Of a stretch of 41,979 nucleotides of DNA, positions 15,715 to 24,452 are shown one piece after another. The notes under the pieces were generated by a model. It did not search any database. It saw only the letters and a list, made by a program, of their open reading frames with translations, and was not told where the DNA came from. The stretch is taken from contig DBIU01000036.1 in the NCBI GenBank assembly GCA_002304735.1, positions 1 to 41,979 on the forward strand, in the 5' to 3' direction. Position numbers and translations under genes: made by a program. Origin of the DNA: Ruminococcaceae bacterium UBA794 (lineage in GTDB: Bacteria; Bacillota; Clostridia; Oscillospirales; Ruminococcaceae). Positions within the stretch are counted from its first letter, which is position 1, and every line of letters begins with the position of its first letter.

Positions 15715-18700
15715 ATGCCGCTTAGAAGTGATATTAAAAAAGTTCTTGTAATCGGTTCGGGACCTATCGTTATCGGACAGGCTGCCGAATTTGACTACGC
15801 GGGAACGCAGGCTTGCCGCGCCCTCAAAGCGGAGGGGCTGGAAGTCGTTCTCATAAATTCAAACCCCGCCACAATTATGACGGACAAGCATATGGCGGAT
15901 AAAATCTATATCGAGCCGCTTACGCTCGACGTCGTTAAGCGTGTTATCGAGATTGAAAAGCCAGACTCCGTTGTATCGAACCTCGGCGGTCAGACCGCGC
16001 TTACGCTTTCAATGCAGCTCGCGGAAAGCGGTTTTCTCGCGGAACACGGCGTAAAGCTGCTCGGCTCTAATCCCGAAACCATTCACAAAGCCGAGGACAG
16101 ACAGGCTTTCAAGGATACTATGGAAGCGATAGGTCAGCCATGTATTCCGTCGAAGGTTGTCGAGGATATCGACGACGCTATGGCTTTCGCGGAGGAAATC
16201 GGCTATCCCGTTATCGTTCGTCCCGCGTTCACTCTCGGAGGAACGGGCGGCGGAATCGCGGAAAATCGCGACGAGCTGCACGAAATCGCGACGAACGGTC
16301 TGCGCCTTTCGCCGATTACGCAAATTCTCGTTGAGAAGTGCATTGCGGGCTGGAAGGAAATCGAATTTGAGGTTATCCGCGACAGCAAAAACAACGTTAT
16401 AACCGTCTGCTCGATGGAGAATTTCGACCCTGTGGGCGTTCATACGGGCGATTCTATCGTTGTCGCGCCGTGCGTTACGCTTGCGGATAAGGAATATCAG
16501 ATGCTCAGAACCGCCGCGCTCGACATCATTCAGGCGCTTAAGGTCGAGGGCGGCTGTAACTGCCAGTTCGCGCTAAAGCCCGACAGCTTCGACTATGCCG
16601 TTATCGAGGTTAATCCGCGTGTTTCGCGCTCGTCCGCGCTCGCTTCAAAGGCTACCGGATATCCGATAGCGAAGGTTGCGGCGAGAATTGCGGTTGGCTA
16701 TACTCTCGATGAAATCGTAAATCAGGTTACGGGAAAGACTTACGCCGCTTTCGAGCCTGCGCTTGACTATCTTGTCGTAAAATTCCCGAAATGGCCTTTC
16801 GATAAGTTCGTTTACGCGAAGAAAACTCTCGGCACTCAGATGAAGGCGACAGGCGAAATTATGGCTATCGCGCCCTCGTTCGAGGCGGGTATGATGAAGG
16901 CTGTGCGCTCGATTGAGCTTGGAATGGACACGCTCACAAAGCGCGATTTCACCGAGCTTTCCGATGATGAAGTCGAGAAGAAGCTCTATGACGTCGATGT
17001 TGACAGAGCGTTCTGCGTGTTTGAGGCGCTTAAGCGCGGCATCTCAATCGACAAAATCCACGAAATCACCAAAATCGACAAGTGGTTTATCGCGAAGCTC
17101 GATAATCTCGTTAAGCTTGAAAAATGGCTTGCCGAGGGCGAGCTTACCGTTGAAAAATACGAAACCGCGAAGAAATATTGCTATCTCGACAGCACAATCG
17201 AGCGTATTTCAGGACAAAAATGCCCCGAAAAGAAGCTTGCCGTATACAAAATGGTCGATACCTGCGCGGCGGAATTTTCCGCGGAAACGCCTTATTTCTA
17301 CAACGATTTCGACGAGGAGAACGAGGCTGCCGAGTTTATCGAACAGCACCCCTCCGACAAGAAAAAGGTCATCGTTTTCGGCTCAGGACCTATCAGAATA
17401 GGTCAGGGTATCGAGTTCGACTACTGCTCCGTTCACTGCGTCTGGACGCTCAAGGAGGAGGGCTGCGAGGCGATTATCTGCAACAACAACCCCGAAACCG
17501 TTTCCACCGACTTCGATACAGGCAATCGCCTTTACTTCGACCCGCTCACGAAAGAGGACGTTGAGGCGCTTATCGCTACCGAAAAGCCGTATGGCTGCGT
17601 GGTTCAGTTCGGCGGTCAGACCGCGATAAAGCTCACGAAGCACCTCACGGAAATGGGCGTGCGTATTCTCGGCACGCAGGCTGCGGATATCGACGCGGCG
17701 GAGGACAGAGAGCTGTTCGACGAACTGCTTGAAAAGTGCAATATCCCGCGCCCCAAGGGCGAAACCGTCTTTACCGAGGAAGAAGCTCTCAAGGCGGCGA
17801 ACGAACTCGGTTATCCCGTGCTTCTGCGCCCGTCATACGTTCTCGGCGGTCAGAATATGATTATTGCGCACGCGGACTCCGACGTTTCGGAATATATGAA
17901 GATTATCACCTCTCACGAGCTTGAAAACCCCGTTCTTATCGACAAATATATGATGGGAACGGAGGTTGAGGTTGACGCAATCTGCGACGGCGAGGACTTT
18001 GTTATCCCCGGCATTATGGAGCACGTTGAGCGCGCGGGTATCCACTCGGGCGACTCAATCTCGATATACCCCTGCCAGAACCTCTCCGCGCACATAAAGA
18101 AGGTTATCGTCGATTACACCGAAAAGCTCGCGAAAGCGCTCCACGTTATCGGTCTTGTTAATATTCAGTATGTCGTGTATAACCACGAGGTTTACGTTAT
18201 CGAGGTAAATCCGCGTTCTTCGAGAACCGTGCCTTATATAAGCAAGGTTACGGGAGTTCCGATGGTTGACCTCGCGACAAAGATTATTCTCGGCAAAAAG
18301 CTCAAGGATATGGGCTATAAGAGCGGTCTTTATCCCGAGGCGGCTTATATCGCGGTTAAAGTTCCCGTGTTCAGCTTTGAGAAGCTCCACGACGTCGATA
18401 ACCAGCTCGGTCCCGAAATGAAGTCCACGGGCGAGTGCCTCGGTATCGCGAAAACGTTCGGAAACGCGCTCTACAAGGGGCTAGTAGCGGCGGGATATCG
18501 CTTCTGCCACCCCGATACGGGCAAAAATCCAAATTCTCCCGACGGAACCTACGGCGTTCTCATCTCCGTTCGCGACAGCGACAAGAACGACGTTATCGAA
18601 ATCGCTTCGAGATTTGAGGCGCTCGGCTTTAAGATTTACGCGACGGGCGGCACGGCTTCCGTTCTCAACAGGAATATGATTGCCGCGAACCACGTTTACA

Positions 18701-18945
18701 GAATACACGAGGAACAGGAGCCGAACGTTATTTCGCTGCTTGAAAGCGGCGAGATAAACTACGTTATCTCCACTTCGGAAACGGGAAGAAAGCCCTCTCT
18801 CGACAGCGTTCGTATGAGAAGAAAGGCGGTTGAGCGCTCAATTGTCTGCCTCACCGCAATAGATACGGCAAACGCGCTTCTCGACTGCCTTGAAGCAAGA
18901 CGCAGCATCGAGGATATCGAGCTTGTCGATATTACAAAGATATGA
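15715..18945 (+). CDS. carB: Carbamoyl-phosphate synthase large subunit
   Basis: A 1076-residue protein of normal length: two ATP-grasp halves (about 1-400 and 550-935, each starting with a GSGPIxIGQ motif), an oligomerisation region between, and a C-terminal allosteric MGS domain (from about 940, with YATGGTASVLN). It makes carbamoyl phosphate from bicarbonate, ATP and CarA-derived ammonia for both pyrimidine and arginine synthesis. GGAGGG overlaps the end of carA and carB begins one base after the carA stop, so translation is coupled. Confidence 0.96.
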   Translation: MPLRSDIKKVLVIGSGPIVIGQAAEFDYAGTQACRALKAEGLEVVLINSNPATIMTDKHMADKIYIEPLTLDVVKRVIEIEKPDSVVSNLGGQTALTLSMQLAESGFLAEHGVKLLGSNPETIHKAEDRQAFKDTMEAIGQPCIPSKVVEDIDDAMAFAEEIGYPVIVRPAFTLGGTGGGIAENRDELHEIATNGLRLSPITQILVEKCIAGWKEIEFEVIRDSKNNVITVCSMENFDPVGVHTGDSIVVAPCVTLADKEYQMLRTAALDIIQALKVEGGCNCQFALKPDSFDYAVIEVNPRVSRSSALASKATGYPIAKVAARIAVGYTLDEIVNQVTGKTYAAFEPALDYLVVKFPKWPFDKFVYAKKTLGTQMKATGEIMAIAPSFEAGMMKAVRSIELGMDTLTKRDFTELSDDEVEKKLYDVDVDRAFCVFEALKRGISIDKIHEITKIDKWFIAKLDNLVKLEKWLAEGELTVEKYETAKKYCYLDSTIERISGQKCPEKKLAVYKMVDTCAAEFSAETPYFYNDFDEENEAAEFIEQHPSDKKKVIVFGSGPIRIGQGIEFDYCSVHCVWTLKEEGCEAIICNNNPETVSTDFDTGNRLYFDPLTKEDVEALIATEKPYGCVVQFGGQTAIKLTKHLTEMGVRILGTQAADIDAAEDRELFDELLEKCNIPRPKGETVFTEEEALKAANELGYPVLLRPSYVLGGQNMIIAHADSDVSEYMKIITSHELENPVLIDKYMMGTEVEVDAICDGEDFVIPGIMEHVERAGIHSGDSISIYPCQNLSAHIKKVIVDYTEKLAKALHVIGLVNIQYVVYNHEVYVIEVNPRSSRTVPYISKVTGVPMVDLATKIILGKKLKDMGYKSGLYPEAAYIAVKVPVFSFEKLHDVDNQLGPEMKSTGECLGIAKTFGNALYKGLVAAGYRFCHPDTGKNPNSPDGTYGVLISVRDSDKNDVIEIASRFEALGFKIYATGGTASVLNRNMIAANHVYRIHEEQEPNVISLLESGEINYVISTSETGRKPSLDSVRMRRKAVERSIVCLTAIDTANALLDCLEARRSIEDIELVDITKI

Positions 18946-19475
18946 AATTAGGCAAAATAACCGTTCGCCGTTCCTACAAGCCGTCGCGGATTATCTGCGA
19001 CGTGATTTCGCTCGCGGGAACGGCGGTTATCCTTTATTTAACGGGGCATTTTATTAACGGCGAGAATATCGTTCGGGAAAATATTCCCGCAGCGCTTGTT
19101 TTTCCCGCGCTTGCAATCGCAATTCTCGCGGTTTACGCGGTTTTGACGCTGAAAAATCACGCGTTCAAGGGATATGAAATCACCAAAAAGAACGCGCAGG
19201 AAATCTATGATTGGTACGCTTTTTCGGTTTCTCTCGTGAAGCTCCCCGCGCTTTTGATTGTCTTTGAGAGTATGCTTACTTTTCAGGAAATAACGCTCGG
19301 AATTGCGGTTAATCTCCTGAATTTAAGGCTGCTTTTGTATGCCGTGATTATTGCGGTTATAATAAGAATGGCGGTTCACAGAATTAAAACTCTTGCCAAA
19401 AAGGAAATTGTTTCGGACGCAGCCCGCGTTCGTGCGGTTGTTGTTGATGAAAATGATGAAAAGGAGAAAAAATGA
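18942..19475 (+). CDS. Unknown four-helix membrane protein inside the pyr operon
   Basis: A 177-residue protein I do not recognise. Four hydrophobic segments are visible at about residues 20-42, 49-69, 84-106 and 113-134. A basic N-terminus (KITVRRSYKPSRI) and a charged C-terminal tail (ENDEKEKK) surround them. The start ATG overlaps the carB stop as ATGA, and its own stop overlaps the pyrK ATG as ATGA. No ribosome site is obvious, so translation is coupled to carB. Position between carB and pyrK suggests a role linked to pyrimidines or the membrane-associated DHODH electron path, or it may simply be a passenger. No transport motif is visible. Confidence 0.75.
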   Translation: MKLGKITVRRSYKPSRIICDVISLAGTAVILYLTGHFINGENIVRENIPAALVFPALAIAILAVYAVLTLKNHAFKGYEITKKNAQEIYDWYAFSVSLVKLPALLIVFESMLTFQEITLGIAVNLLNLRLLLYAVIIAVIIRMAVHRIKTLAKKEIVSDAARVRAVVVDENDEKEKK

Positions 19476-20245
19476 GCTATTTTTGCGGAAAATACCCCAT
19501 TATTGAACGAAAAACGCTTGCAAAAGGTATTTATTCCATTGTTGTTGACGCGCCCGAGCTTGCCGAGGAGGCGGAGCCGGGTCAGTTCGCGAATATCGGA
19601 GTTACGGGCTTTACGCTTCGCAGACCTATCTCAATCTGCGAAATAAACAAGGAGGACGGCACGCTTCGCTTTGTTTTCGAGGTTCGCGGAAAGGGTACGG
19701 CGGAGCTTTCGCGCTATGTCGAGGGCGAGAGCCTCGATATTCTCGGTCCGCTCGGCAACGGCTTCCGTATCCCCGAGGGCAAGAAAATCATCGTTATCGG
19801 CGGCGGAATAGGCACTCCTCCGCTTCTTGAAATCGCGCGCAGGACTTCTTCGCTCTGCACGGCTATTCTCGGTTTCCGCGACTATTCGAGGATTATCTTA
19901 AACGATGAATTTGAGGAATTTTGCGCGAAAACGGTCGTCTGCACGGACGACGGAAGCGTCGGCTTTCACGGAATGGTTACTCAGCCGCTTGCAGAGGAGC
20001 TTAAATCGGGCGATTATGCGCTTGTCTGCGCGTGCGGCCCGCAGCCTATGCTTAAGGCTGTTATCAAAGTCTGCGAAGAAAACGGCGTTCCGTGCCAAGT
20101 TTCGCTGGAGCAGAGAATGGGCTGCGGAGTGGGCGCGTGCGTCGTCTGCTCTTGTATGACCGTCAGAAACGGCAAGGATTACTATTCGAGAGTTTGCAAG
20201 GACGGTCCCGTATTCAATGCCGAGGAGGTTAAATTCGATGGTTGA
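19472..20245 (+). CDS. pyrK: Dihydroorotate dehydrogenase electron transfer subunit
   Basis: A 257-residue FAD/[2Fe-2S] protein. The FAD-binding barrel contains GQFANIG and RRPISICEI. The nucleotide domain has IVIGGGIGTPPLLEIARR (about 108-125). The C-terminal iron-sulfur ligands lie in MGCGVGACVVCSC and VCKDGPVF. It carries electrons from PyrD FMN to NAD+, forming the heterotetrameric type 1B enzyme. AAGGAG precedes the ATG, which overlaps the membrane protein stop. Confidence 0.95.
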   Translation: MSYFCGKYPIIERKTLAKGIYSIVVDAPELAEEAEPGQFANIGVTGFTLRRPISICEINKEDGTLRFVFEVRGKGTAELSRYVEGESLDILGPLGNGFRIPEGKKIIVIGGGIGTPPLLEIARRTSSLCTAILGFRDYSRIILNDEFEEFCAKTVVCTDDGSVGFHGMVTQPLAEELKSGDYALVCACGPQPMLKAVIKVCEENGVPCQVSLEQRMGCGVGACVVCSCMTVRNGKDYYSRVCKDGPVFNAEEVKFDG

Positions 20246-21149
20246 TTTGTCTGTAAGAATAGCGGGAGTTGATTTCCCGAACCCCGTTATCGCCGCTTCC
20301 GGAACCTACGGCAACGGCGAGTGCTACACCGATTTATACCCGCTTTCAAAGCTTGGCGGCGTTTCCTGCAAGGGTATGACTATCGAGCCGAAGCTCGGAA
20401 ATCCCCCGCCCAGAATTGCCGAAACCTACTCCGGAATCCTTAATTCCGTCGGACTTCAGAATATCGGCGTTCACGGCTTTATTGAATACTATCTTCCCAC
20501 TCTTAAAGAGGAGGGGAACGTTATCATCGCGAACGTTGCGGGCGCGACCGTCGACGACTATATCGCGGCGGCGGAGGCTCTCGACGCTTCCGATATCGAT
20601 ATGATTGAGCTGAATATCTCCTGCCCGAACGTAAAGCAGGGCGGCGCTTCTTGGGGAGTTTCCTGCGAGGGCGCGGCGGCGGTTACTTCCGCGGTCAGAC
20701 GAGCGACCAAAAAGCCGCTTATCGTAAAGCTCACGCCGAATGTCACCGATATCACGAGCATTGCGAAGGCTGTCGAGGCAGAGGGCGCGGACTGCATTTC
20801 GCTTATCAACACGCTTCTCGGTATGAGAATTGACATCAAATCCCGCCGTCCTATCCTCAAGAACAATATGGGCGGACTCAGCGGACCTGCGGTTTTCCCC
20901 GTTGCAGTGAGAATGGTTTGGCAGTGCTATAAAGCGGTCAATATCCCGATTATCGGTATGGGCGGAGTTTCAACGTGGGAGGACGCAATAGAAATGATGC
21001 TTGCGGGCGCTTCCGCGGTTCAGATGGGAACGGCGATTTTCACCGACCCTTACGCGCCGCTTAAGGTTATCGAGGGCATCGAGGAATTTATGGACGAGAA
21101 CGGCATAAAGTCGCTCGCCGAGATTATCGGTCAGGTAAAGCCGTGGTAA
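20238..21149 (+). CDS. pyrD: Dihydroorotate dehydrogenase catalytic subunit (type 1B)
   Basis: A 303-residue FMN barrel oxidising dihydroorotate to orotate. ATG 20238 is the start because GAGGAGG lies ten bases upstream; the earlier ATG at 20217 does not have this site. Conserved motifs: ASGTYGNG, CKGMTIEP, NISCPNVKQGG (Cys is the class 1 base), VKLTPNVTDI and GMGGVSTWEDA. It overlaps pyrK by 8 bp, matching the 1B pairing of the two subunits. Confidence 0.95.
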   Translation: MVDLSVRIAGVDFPNPVIAASGTYGNGECYTDLYPLSKLGGVSCKGMTIEPKLGNPPPRIAETYSGILNSVGLQNIGVHGFIEYYLPTLKEEGNVIIANVAGATVDDYIAAAEALDASDIDMIELNISCPNVKQGGASWGVSCEGAAAVTSAVRRATKKPLIVKLTPNVTDITSIAKAVEAEGADCISLINTLLGMRIDIKSRRPILKNNMGGLSGPAVFPVAVRMVWQCYKAVNIPIIGMGGVSTWEDAIEMMLAGASAVQMGTAIFTDPYAPLKVIEGIEEFMDENGIKSLAEIIGQVKPW

Positions 21150-21823
21150 GAGAAGAACTTTCGCGCACCGCGAAGCTGCTCGGCGAAAGCGCGGTCTGTT
21201 CTCTTGAGCAAAAGAAAATCGCGGTTTTCGGGCTTGGCGGGGTCGGCGGTCACGCGGCGGAAGCGCTCGTCAGAACGGGAATAGGCGCAATTGATATCGT
21301 CGACGGCGATACGGTTGCGCTCTCGAATATCAACAGGCAGCTCGCGGCGCTTCACTCGACTGTCGGGAAGAACAAAACCGACGTCTGCGCGGAGCGATTT
21401 CTCGACATTAATCCCGAAATCAAGCTGCGGAAATTTACGCTGTTTCTGAGCGAGGAAACCATAGGAAATTTTGATTTTTCGGAATACGACTATGTTCTCG
21501 ACTGCATTGACGATATCCCCGCAAAGGTGCTTCTGGCTTCTGTCTGCGAGCGGCTCGGCGTTCGGCTGATAAGCTCGATGGGCGCGGGAAACAAGCTCAA
21601 TCCTATGGGCTTCAAGGTCGCCAATATCTACGAAACGTCCGTGTGTCCGCTTGCGAGGGCTATGCGCGCGCGGCTCAGAAAAGCCGGCGTTGGGCGGCTT
21701 CGCGTTGTTTATTCAACGGAGGAGCCTGTTATTACGGAGCGAGTTCCCGCTTCCTGCGCGTATGTGCCGTCAGCGGCGGGTCTGCTTATGGCTTCGGTTG
21801 TTATTGACGAGTTAACGAGGTAA
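21143..21823 (+). CDS. tcdA: tRNA threonylcarbamoyladenosine dehydratase-like (TcdA/YgdL) E1-fold enzyme
   Basis: A 226-residue member of the ThiF/MoeB/HesA (E1) family. It has the nucleotide loop FGLGGVGGHAAEALVRTGIG, the substrate segment DGDTVALSNINRQ, the acidic DCIDDIPAK and the YgdL-type SSMGAGNKLNPM. TcdA adenylates and cyclises t6A37 of tRNAs to ct6A. Start is GTG 21143, overlapping the pyrD stop by 7 bp; no strong ribosome site is visible, so coupling to pyrD is likely. It is shorter than E. coli TcdA (about 268 residues) because the C-terminal part is trimmed. Its location in a pyr operon has no obvious metabolic logic. Confidence 0.88.
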   Translation: MVREELSRTAKLLGESAVCSLEQKKIAVFGLGGVGGHAAEALVRTGIGAIDIVDGDTVALSNINRQLAALHSTVGKNKTDVCAERFLDINPEIKLRKFTLFLSEETIGNFDFSEYDYVLDCIDDIPAKVLLASVCERLGVRLISSMGAGNKLNPMGFKVANIYETSVCPLARAMRARLRKAGVGRLRVVYSTEEPVITERVPASCAYVPSAAGLLMASVVIDELTR

Positions 21824-21827
21824 AATA

Positions 21828-23150
21828 ATGTTTTTCACAATATTAATCTGCAAGATTTTGCGATTTGTCGGCAAGCTTATCGGCAGAGGCTCGAGTATGC
21901 CGGGACAAATCGCCCTCAAGCTTTCGCCGAAAATTCTCTCCAAGGTAAAGCTTCCGGAGCTTGTTATCGCGGTTACGGGAAGCAACGGCAAGACTTCTAC
22001 GGTCGAGATGATTGCTTCCATTCTCCAAAAAGAGGGGAAAAAAGTCATCTGGAACAGGGAAGGCTCGAACCAAATCGAGGGCGTTACAACGCTTATTCTC
22101 TCGAACTGCACGCTCGGCGGCAGGCTGAAAGGCGACGTTCTGCTGCTTGAAAGCGACGAGCGCTACTCGAAATTCACGTTCAGCTTTTTCAAGCCCACGC
22201 ACTACGTTATCACAAATCTCTACCGCGACCAGCTCACCCGAAACGGTCACCCCGAATGGGTTTTTGACGCTATTGCGCCGTCCGTTACCGATAAATCGAC
22301 GCTTATCCTCAACGCGGACGACCCGCTTGTGTCGCTCTACGGCAGCGATAAGAAAAAGGTCGTGTGGTTCGGAATGGACAGGCAGGAGTTTTCGTTCAAC
22401 GAGAATAACTCGGTTTACGACGACGGCGCGTTTTGTCCGAACTGCAAAAAGCCGATGAAGTACAATTTCCGTCACTACAACCACATCGGAGATTATTTCT
22501 GCGAAAGCTGCGGTCACAAGAAGAACAAAACCGACTTCACGATAACCGAAGCAAACCTCGCGGAGGGATTTGTCACGGTTAACGGAAAGCAGAAAATTTC
22601 GCTCGCTTTCAAGAGCATTTATAACGTCTACAACATTCTTGCGTGCTTTGCGGTTTGCTCGCTTGTCGGCATCGACGAGGAAAAAATCGCCGCGGACGTA
22701 AGCGATTACGTCCTCAAAAACGGCAGAGTTGTGCAGTATAAGCTTGGCAATTCAAACGGCACCTTCCTTGTTTCAAAGCACGAAAATTCCGTTTCCTATG
22801 ACCAGTCAATCCGCTATATTATCGGTCAGGACAAGCCCTGCGGCGTTATCATAATCGTTGACGCGGTAAGCAGGCGCTACTCCACAGGCGAAATAAGCTG
22901 GCTTTGGGACATAGATTTCGAGCTGCTGAACGCGCCGTGCGTTGAGAAGATTTACCTCCTCGGCAAGCACTGCGAGGACCTCAGAACGCGCTTTTCGTTC
23001 ACCGAAATCCCCGCCGAAAAGCTTTACGTTAACGCGGATATTGAGGCGGCGATTGACGATATCAAAGCGGAAAACCGCGAAAAGCTCTACACGGTAACCT
23101 GCTTCTCGGATAAGGCGAAATTCCTCTCGAAAGTGGAGGTGCAGCAATGA
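21828..23150 (+). CDS. murT: MurT-like Mur ligase family protein (divergent)
   Basis: A 440-residue Mur-ligase-fold protein. ATP loop is VTGSNGKTSTVEMI (about 49-62); then LITNLYRDQ-like middle domain motifs, a Cys4 zinc ribbon (CPNC...CESC, about 205-230), and a C-terminal DUF1727 domain with SWLWDIDFE. In Staphylococcus and Streptococcus MurT works with GatD to amidate D-Glu of lipid II. Here the C-terminal segments usually reading like NPVGxNQ and NxxxADGxDxSW are HENSVSYDQS and VDAVSRRYSTGEISW, so the partner-facing motifs are altered. GAGGT precedes ATG; four bases separate it from tcdA. Confidence 0.85.
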   Translation: MFFTILICKILRFVGKLIGRGSSMPGQIALKLSPKILSKVKLPELVIAVTGSNGKTSTVEMIASILQKEGKKVIWNREGSNQIEGVTTLILSNCTLGGRLKGDVLLLESDERYSKFTFSFFKPTHYVITNLYRDQLTRNGHPEWVFDAIAPSVTDKSTLILNADDPLVSLYGSDKKKVVWFGMDRQEFSFNENNSVYDDGAFCPNCKKPMKYNFRHYNHIGDYFCESCGHKKNKTDFTITEANLAEGFVTVNGKQKISLAFKSIYNVYNILACFAVCSLVGIDEEKIAADVSDYVLKNGRVVQYKLGNSNGTFLVSKHENSVSYDQSIRYIIGQDKPCGVIIIVDAVSRRYSTGEISWLWDIDFELLNAPCVEKIYLLGKHCEDLRTRFSFTEIPAEKLYVNADIEAAIDDIKAENREKLYTVTCFSDKAKFLSKVEVQQ

Positions 23151-23770
23151 AAATCGTACATTTGTTTCACAATCTGATGAACCTTTACGGCGAGTATGCG
23201 AACGTTCTTGCGCTGGGGCGCGAGCTTGAAAGCAGCGGCGCTTCCGTTGTCGTCGAAAAGCAGTCTGTCGGCGATAAAATCGACCTCTCGGACGCGGATT
23301 TTATCTACATCGGCTCGGGTACGGAAAAAAATCAAAAAGTCGCTCTCGAAGCCTTGAAGCCGTTTGCGGGCGAGATTTCAAAGGCTCTCGAACGCGGCGC
23401 CGTCGTTCTCGCAACGGGAAATTCTTTCGAGATTTTCGGCAAAAAAATCACCGACAAGAACGGCAGGGAGTTTGACGGGCTTGGTTTTTTCGATTTCACG
23501 GTTACGGAGGGCGACAAGCGCGTCGTTACCGACAGCGTTTGCACGTTCAACGGCGGCGAAATTATCGGCTTCGTCAACAAGGCGAGCGAGATTTCGGGCG
23601 TCAAAAATCCGCTGTTCAGCGTTAAACAGGGCGCGGGAAACAGCTCCGAGGACGCGGCGAACGAGGGTATTCACGAGGGCAATTTCTACGGCACGCATAT
23701 CATAGGTCCGCTTCTTATCAGAAATAATGCTGCTGCGAAGTATTTTGCGGAATTGCTTCTGAAAAAGTGA
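23147..23770 (+). CDS. gatD: GatD-like glutamine amidotransferase lacking catalytic Cys and His
   Basis: A 207-residue class I amidotransferase-fold protein, partner of the preceding MurT (start overlaps murT stop as ATGA, GGAGGT upstream). Recalled S. aureus GatD reads TICGGYQFLGK and GTYLHGP around its Cys94 and His189. Here the aligned segments read LATGNSFEIFGK (Gly91 for Cys) and GTHIIGPLL (Ile186 for His), while surrounding residues (LYGEYANVLAL, GREFDGLGFFDF, EGIHEGNF) align well. Glutamine hydrolysis by the usual mechanism is therefore not expected. It is intact in frame and full length, so this is a divergent family member rather than a broken gene. A terminator follows. Confidence 0.85.
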   Translation: MKIVHLFHNLMNLYGEYANVLALGRELESSGASVVVEKQSVGDKIDLSDADFIYIGSGTEKNQKVALEALKPFAGEISKALERGAVVLATGNSFEIFGKKITDKNGREFDGLGFFDFTVTEGDKRVVTDSVCTFNGGEIIGFVNKASEISGVKNPLFSVKQGAGNSSEDAANEGIHEGNFYGTHIIGPLLIRNNAAAKYFAELLLKK

Positions 23771-23772
23771 TG

Positions 23773-23803
23773 AAAAAACAGGCTTTTTACAGCCTGTTTT
23801 TTG
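23773..23803. terminator. Bidirectional terminator between gatD and the C39-like gene
   Basis: A 12-bp perfect stem AAAAAACAGGCT/AGCCTGTTTTTT with a short loop. T runs on both strands allow it to end both the rightward pyr operon and the leftward pair that ends at 23805. Confidence 0.93.
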
Positions 23804-23804
23804 A

Positions 23805-24452
23805 TTATTTGAATGAAATCAGCGCGGAATAAAGCCTTTCGCCTTCGATAAAATCGGAAAGGTCAATATAAGCGGCAGCGCCCCACGACGACGCCTTCAG
23901 CATTATTTTTTCGCCGTCCGCGATAAGCTCCGTTATCGTCACCCAGTGCCGCTCGAAGCTCCCGAAAACTGCGCCGCCGCTCGGATATTCACAGCGGACT
24001 TTTTTCAGCCGATTGTTCAAGCCTATCAGCATCGCCACGGGCTTGTCCTCGAGGAGCGAAGCTTTTATGAAGTCCGCCGCGCCTTTGCACTTTGCCGAAG
24101 CCGCCGAAAGCTCGATTCCGCGGCTTTTCGCGTAACTCAAAACTCCGCGCTCAAAGCGCCGTTTGCCCCACACGCCAAGCGGTTTCCCGAAGAAATTTCG
24201 TATTCTCACAAAGTCTTGAATTTCCGTCATAAACGCGGTAAAATCGCTTTTCGAGAACGTTTTCTTCGGATAAAGCGCGGAATATTTCTCATCGGACAGC
24301 GCAAGATATGCGAGAATATTCGCCGCCGCGACAACCCCGCACCCGCCGTTTTGCGAAAACCCGTCCGCAAACCAACTCTGCGCGCCGCCGTAAAACAAAG
24401 CGTTTTCGTCCGTTATCCGAATGAAATCCGCGTTTTTAAGCGCGTAAATCAA
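23805..24452 (-). CDS. C39-like papain-fold peptidase family protein
   Basis: A 215-residue protein with a papain-like layout: Gln34 and Cys38 in SQNGGCGVVAAANI, and His169 in FERHWVTITE followed by KASSWG. This fits the peptidase C39-like family. No signal peptide or membrane segment is visible, so it would act in the cytoplasm. The substrate is unknown. Its start overlaps the stop of the acyl-CoA ligase by 4 bp, so the two are co-translated. Assignment rests on the Cys and His contexts only; the Asn/Asp third residue is not obvious, so activity is uncertain. Confidence 0.65.
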   Translation of the reverse strand: MIYALKNADFIRITDENALFYGGAQSWFADGFSQNGGCGVVAAANILAYLALSDEKYSALYPKKTFSKSDFTAFMTEIQDFVRIRNFFGKPLGVWGKRRFERGVLSYAKSRGIELSAASAKCKGAADFIKASLLEDKPVAMLIGLNNRLKKVRCEYPSGGAVFGSFERHWVTITELIADGEKIMLKASSWGAAAYIDLSDFIEGERLYSALISFK

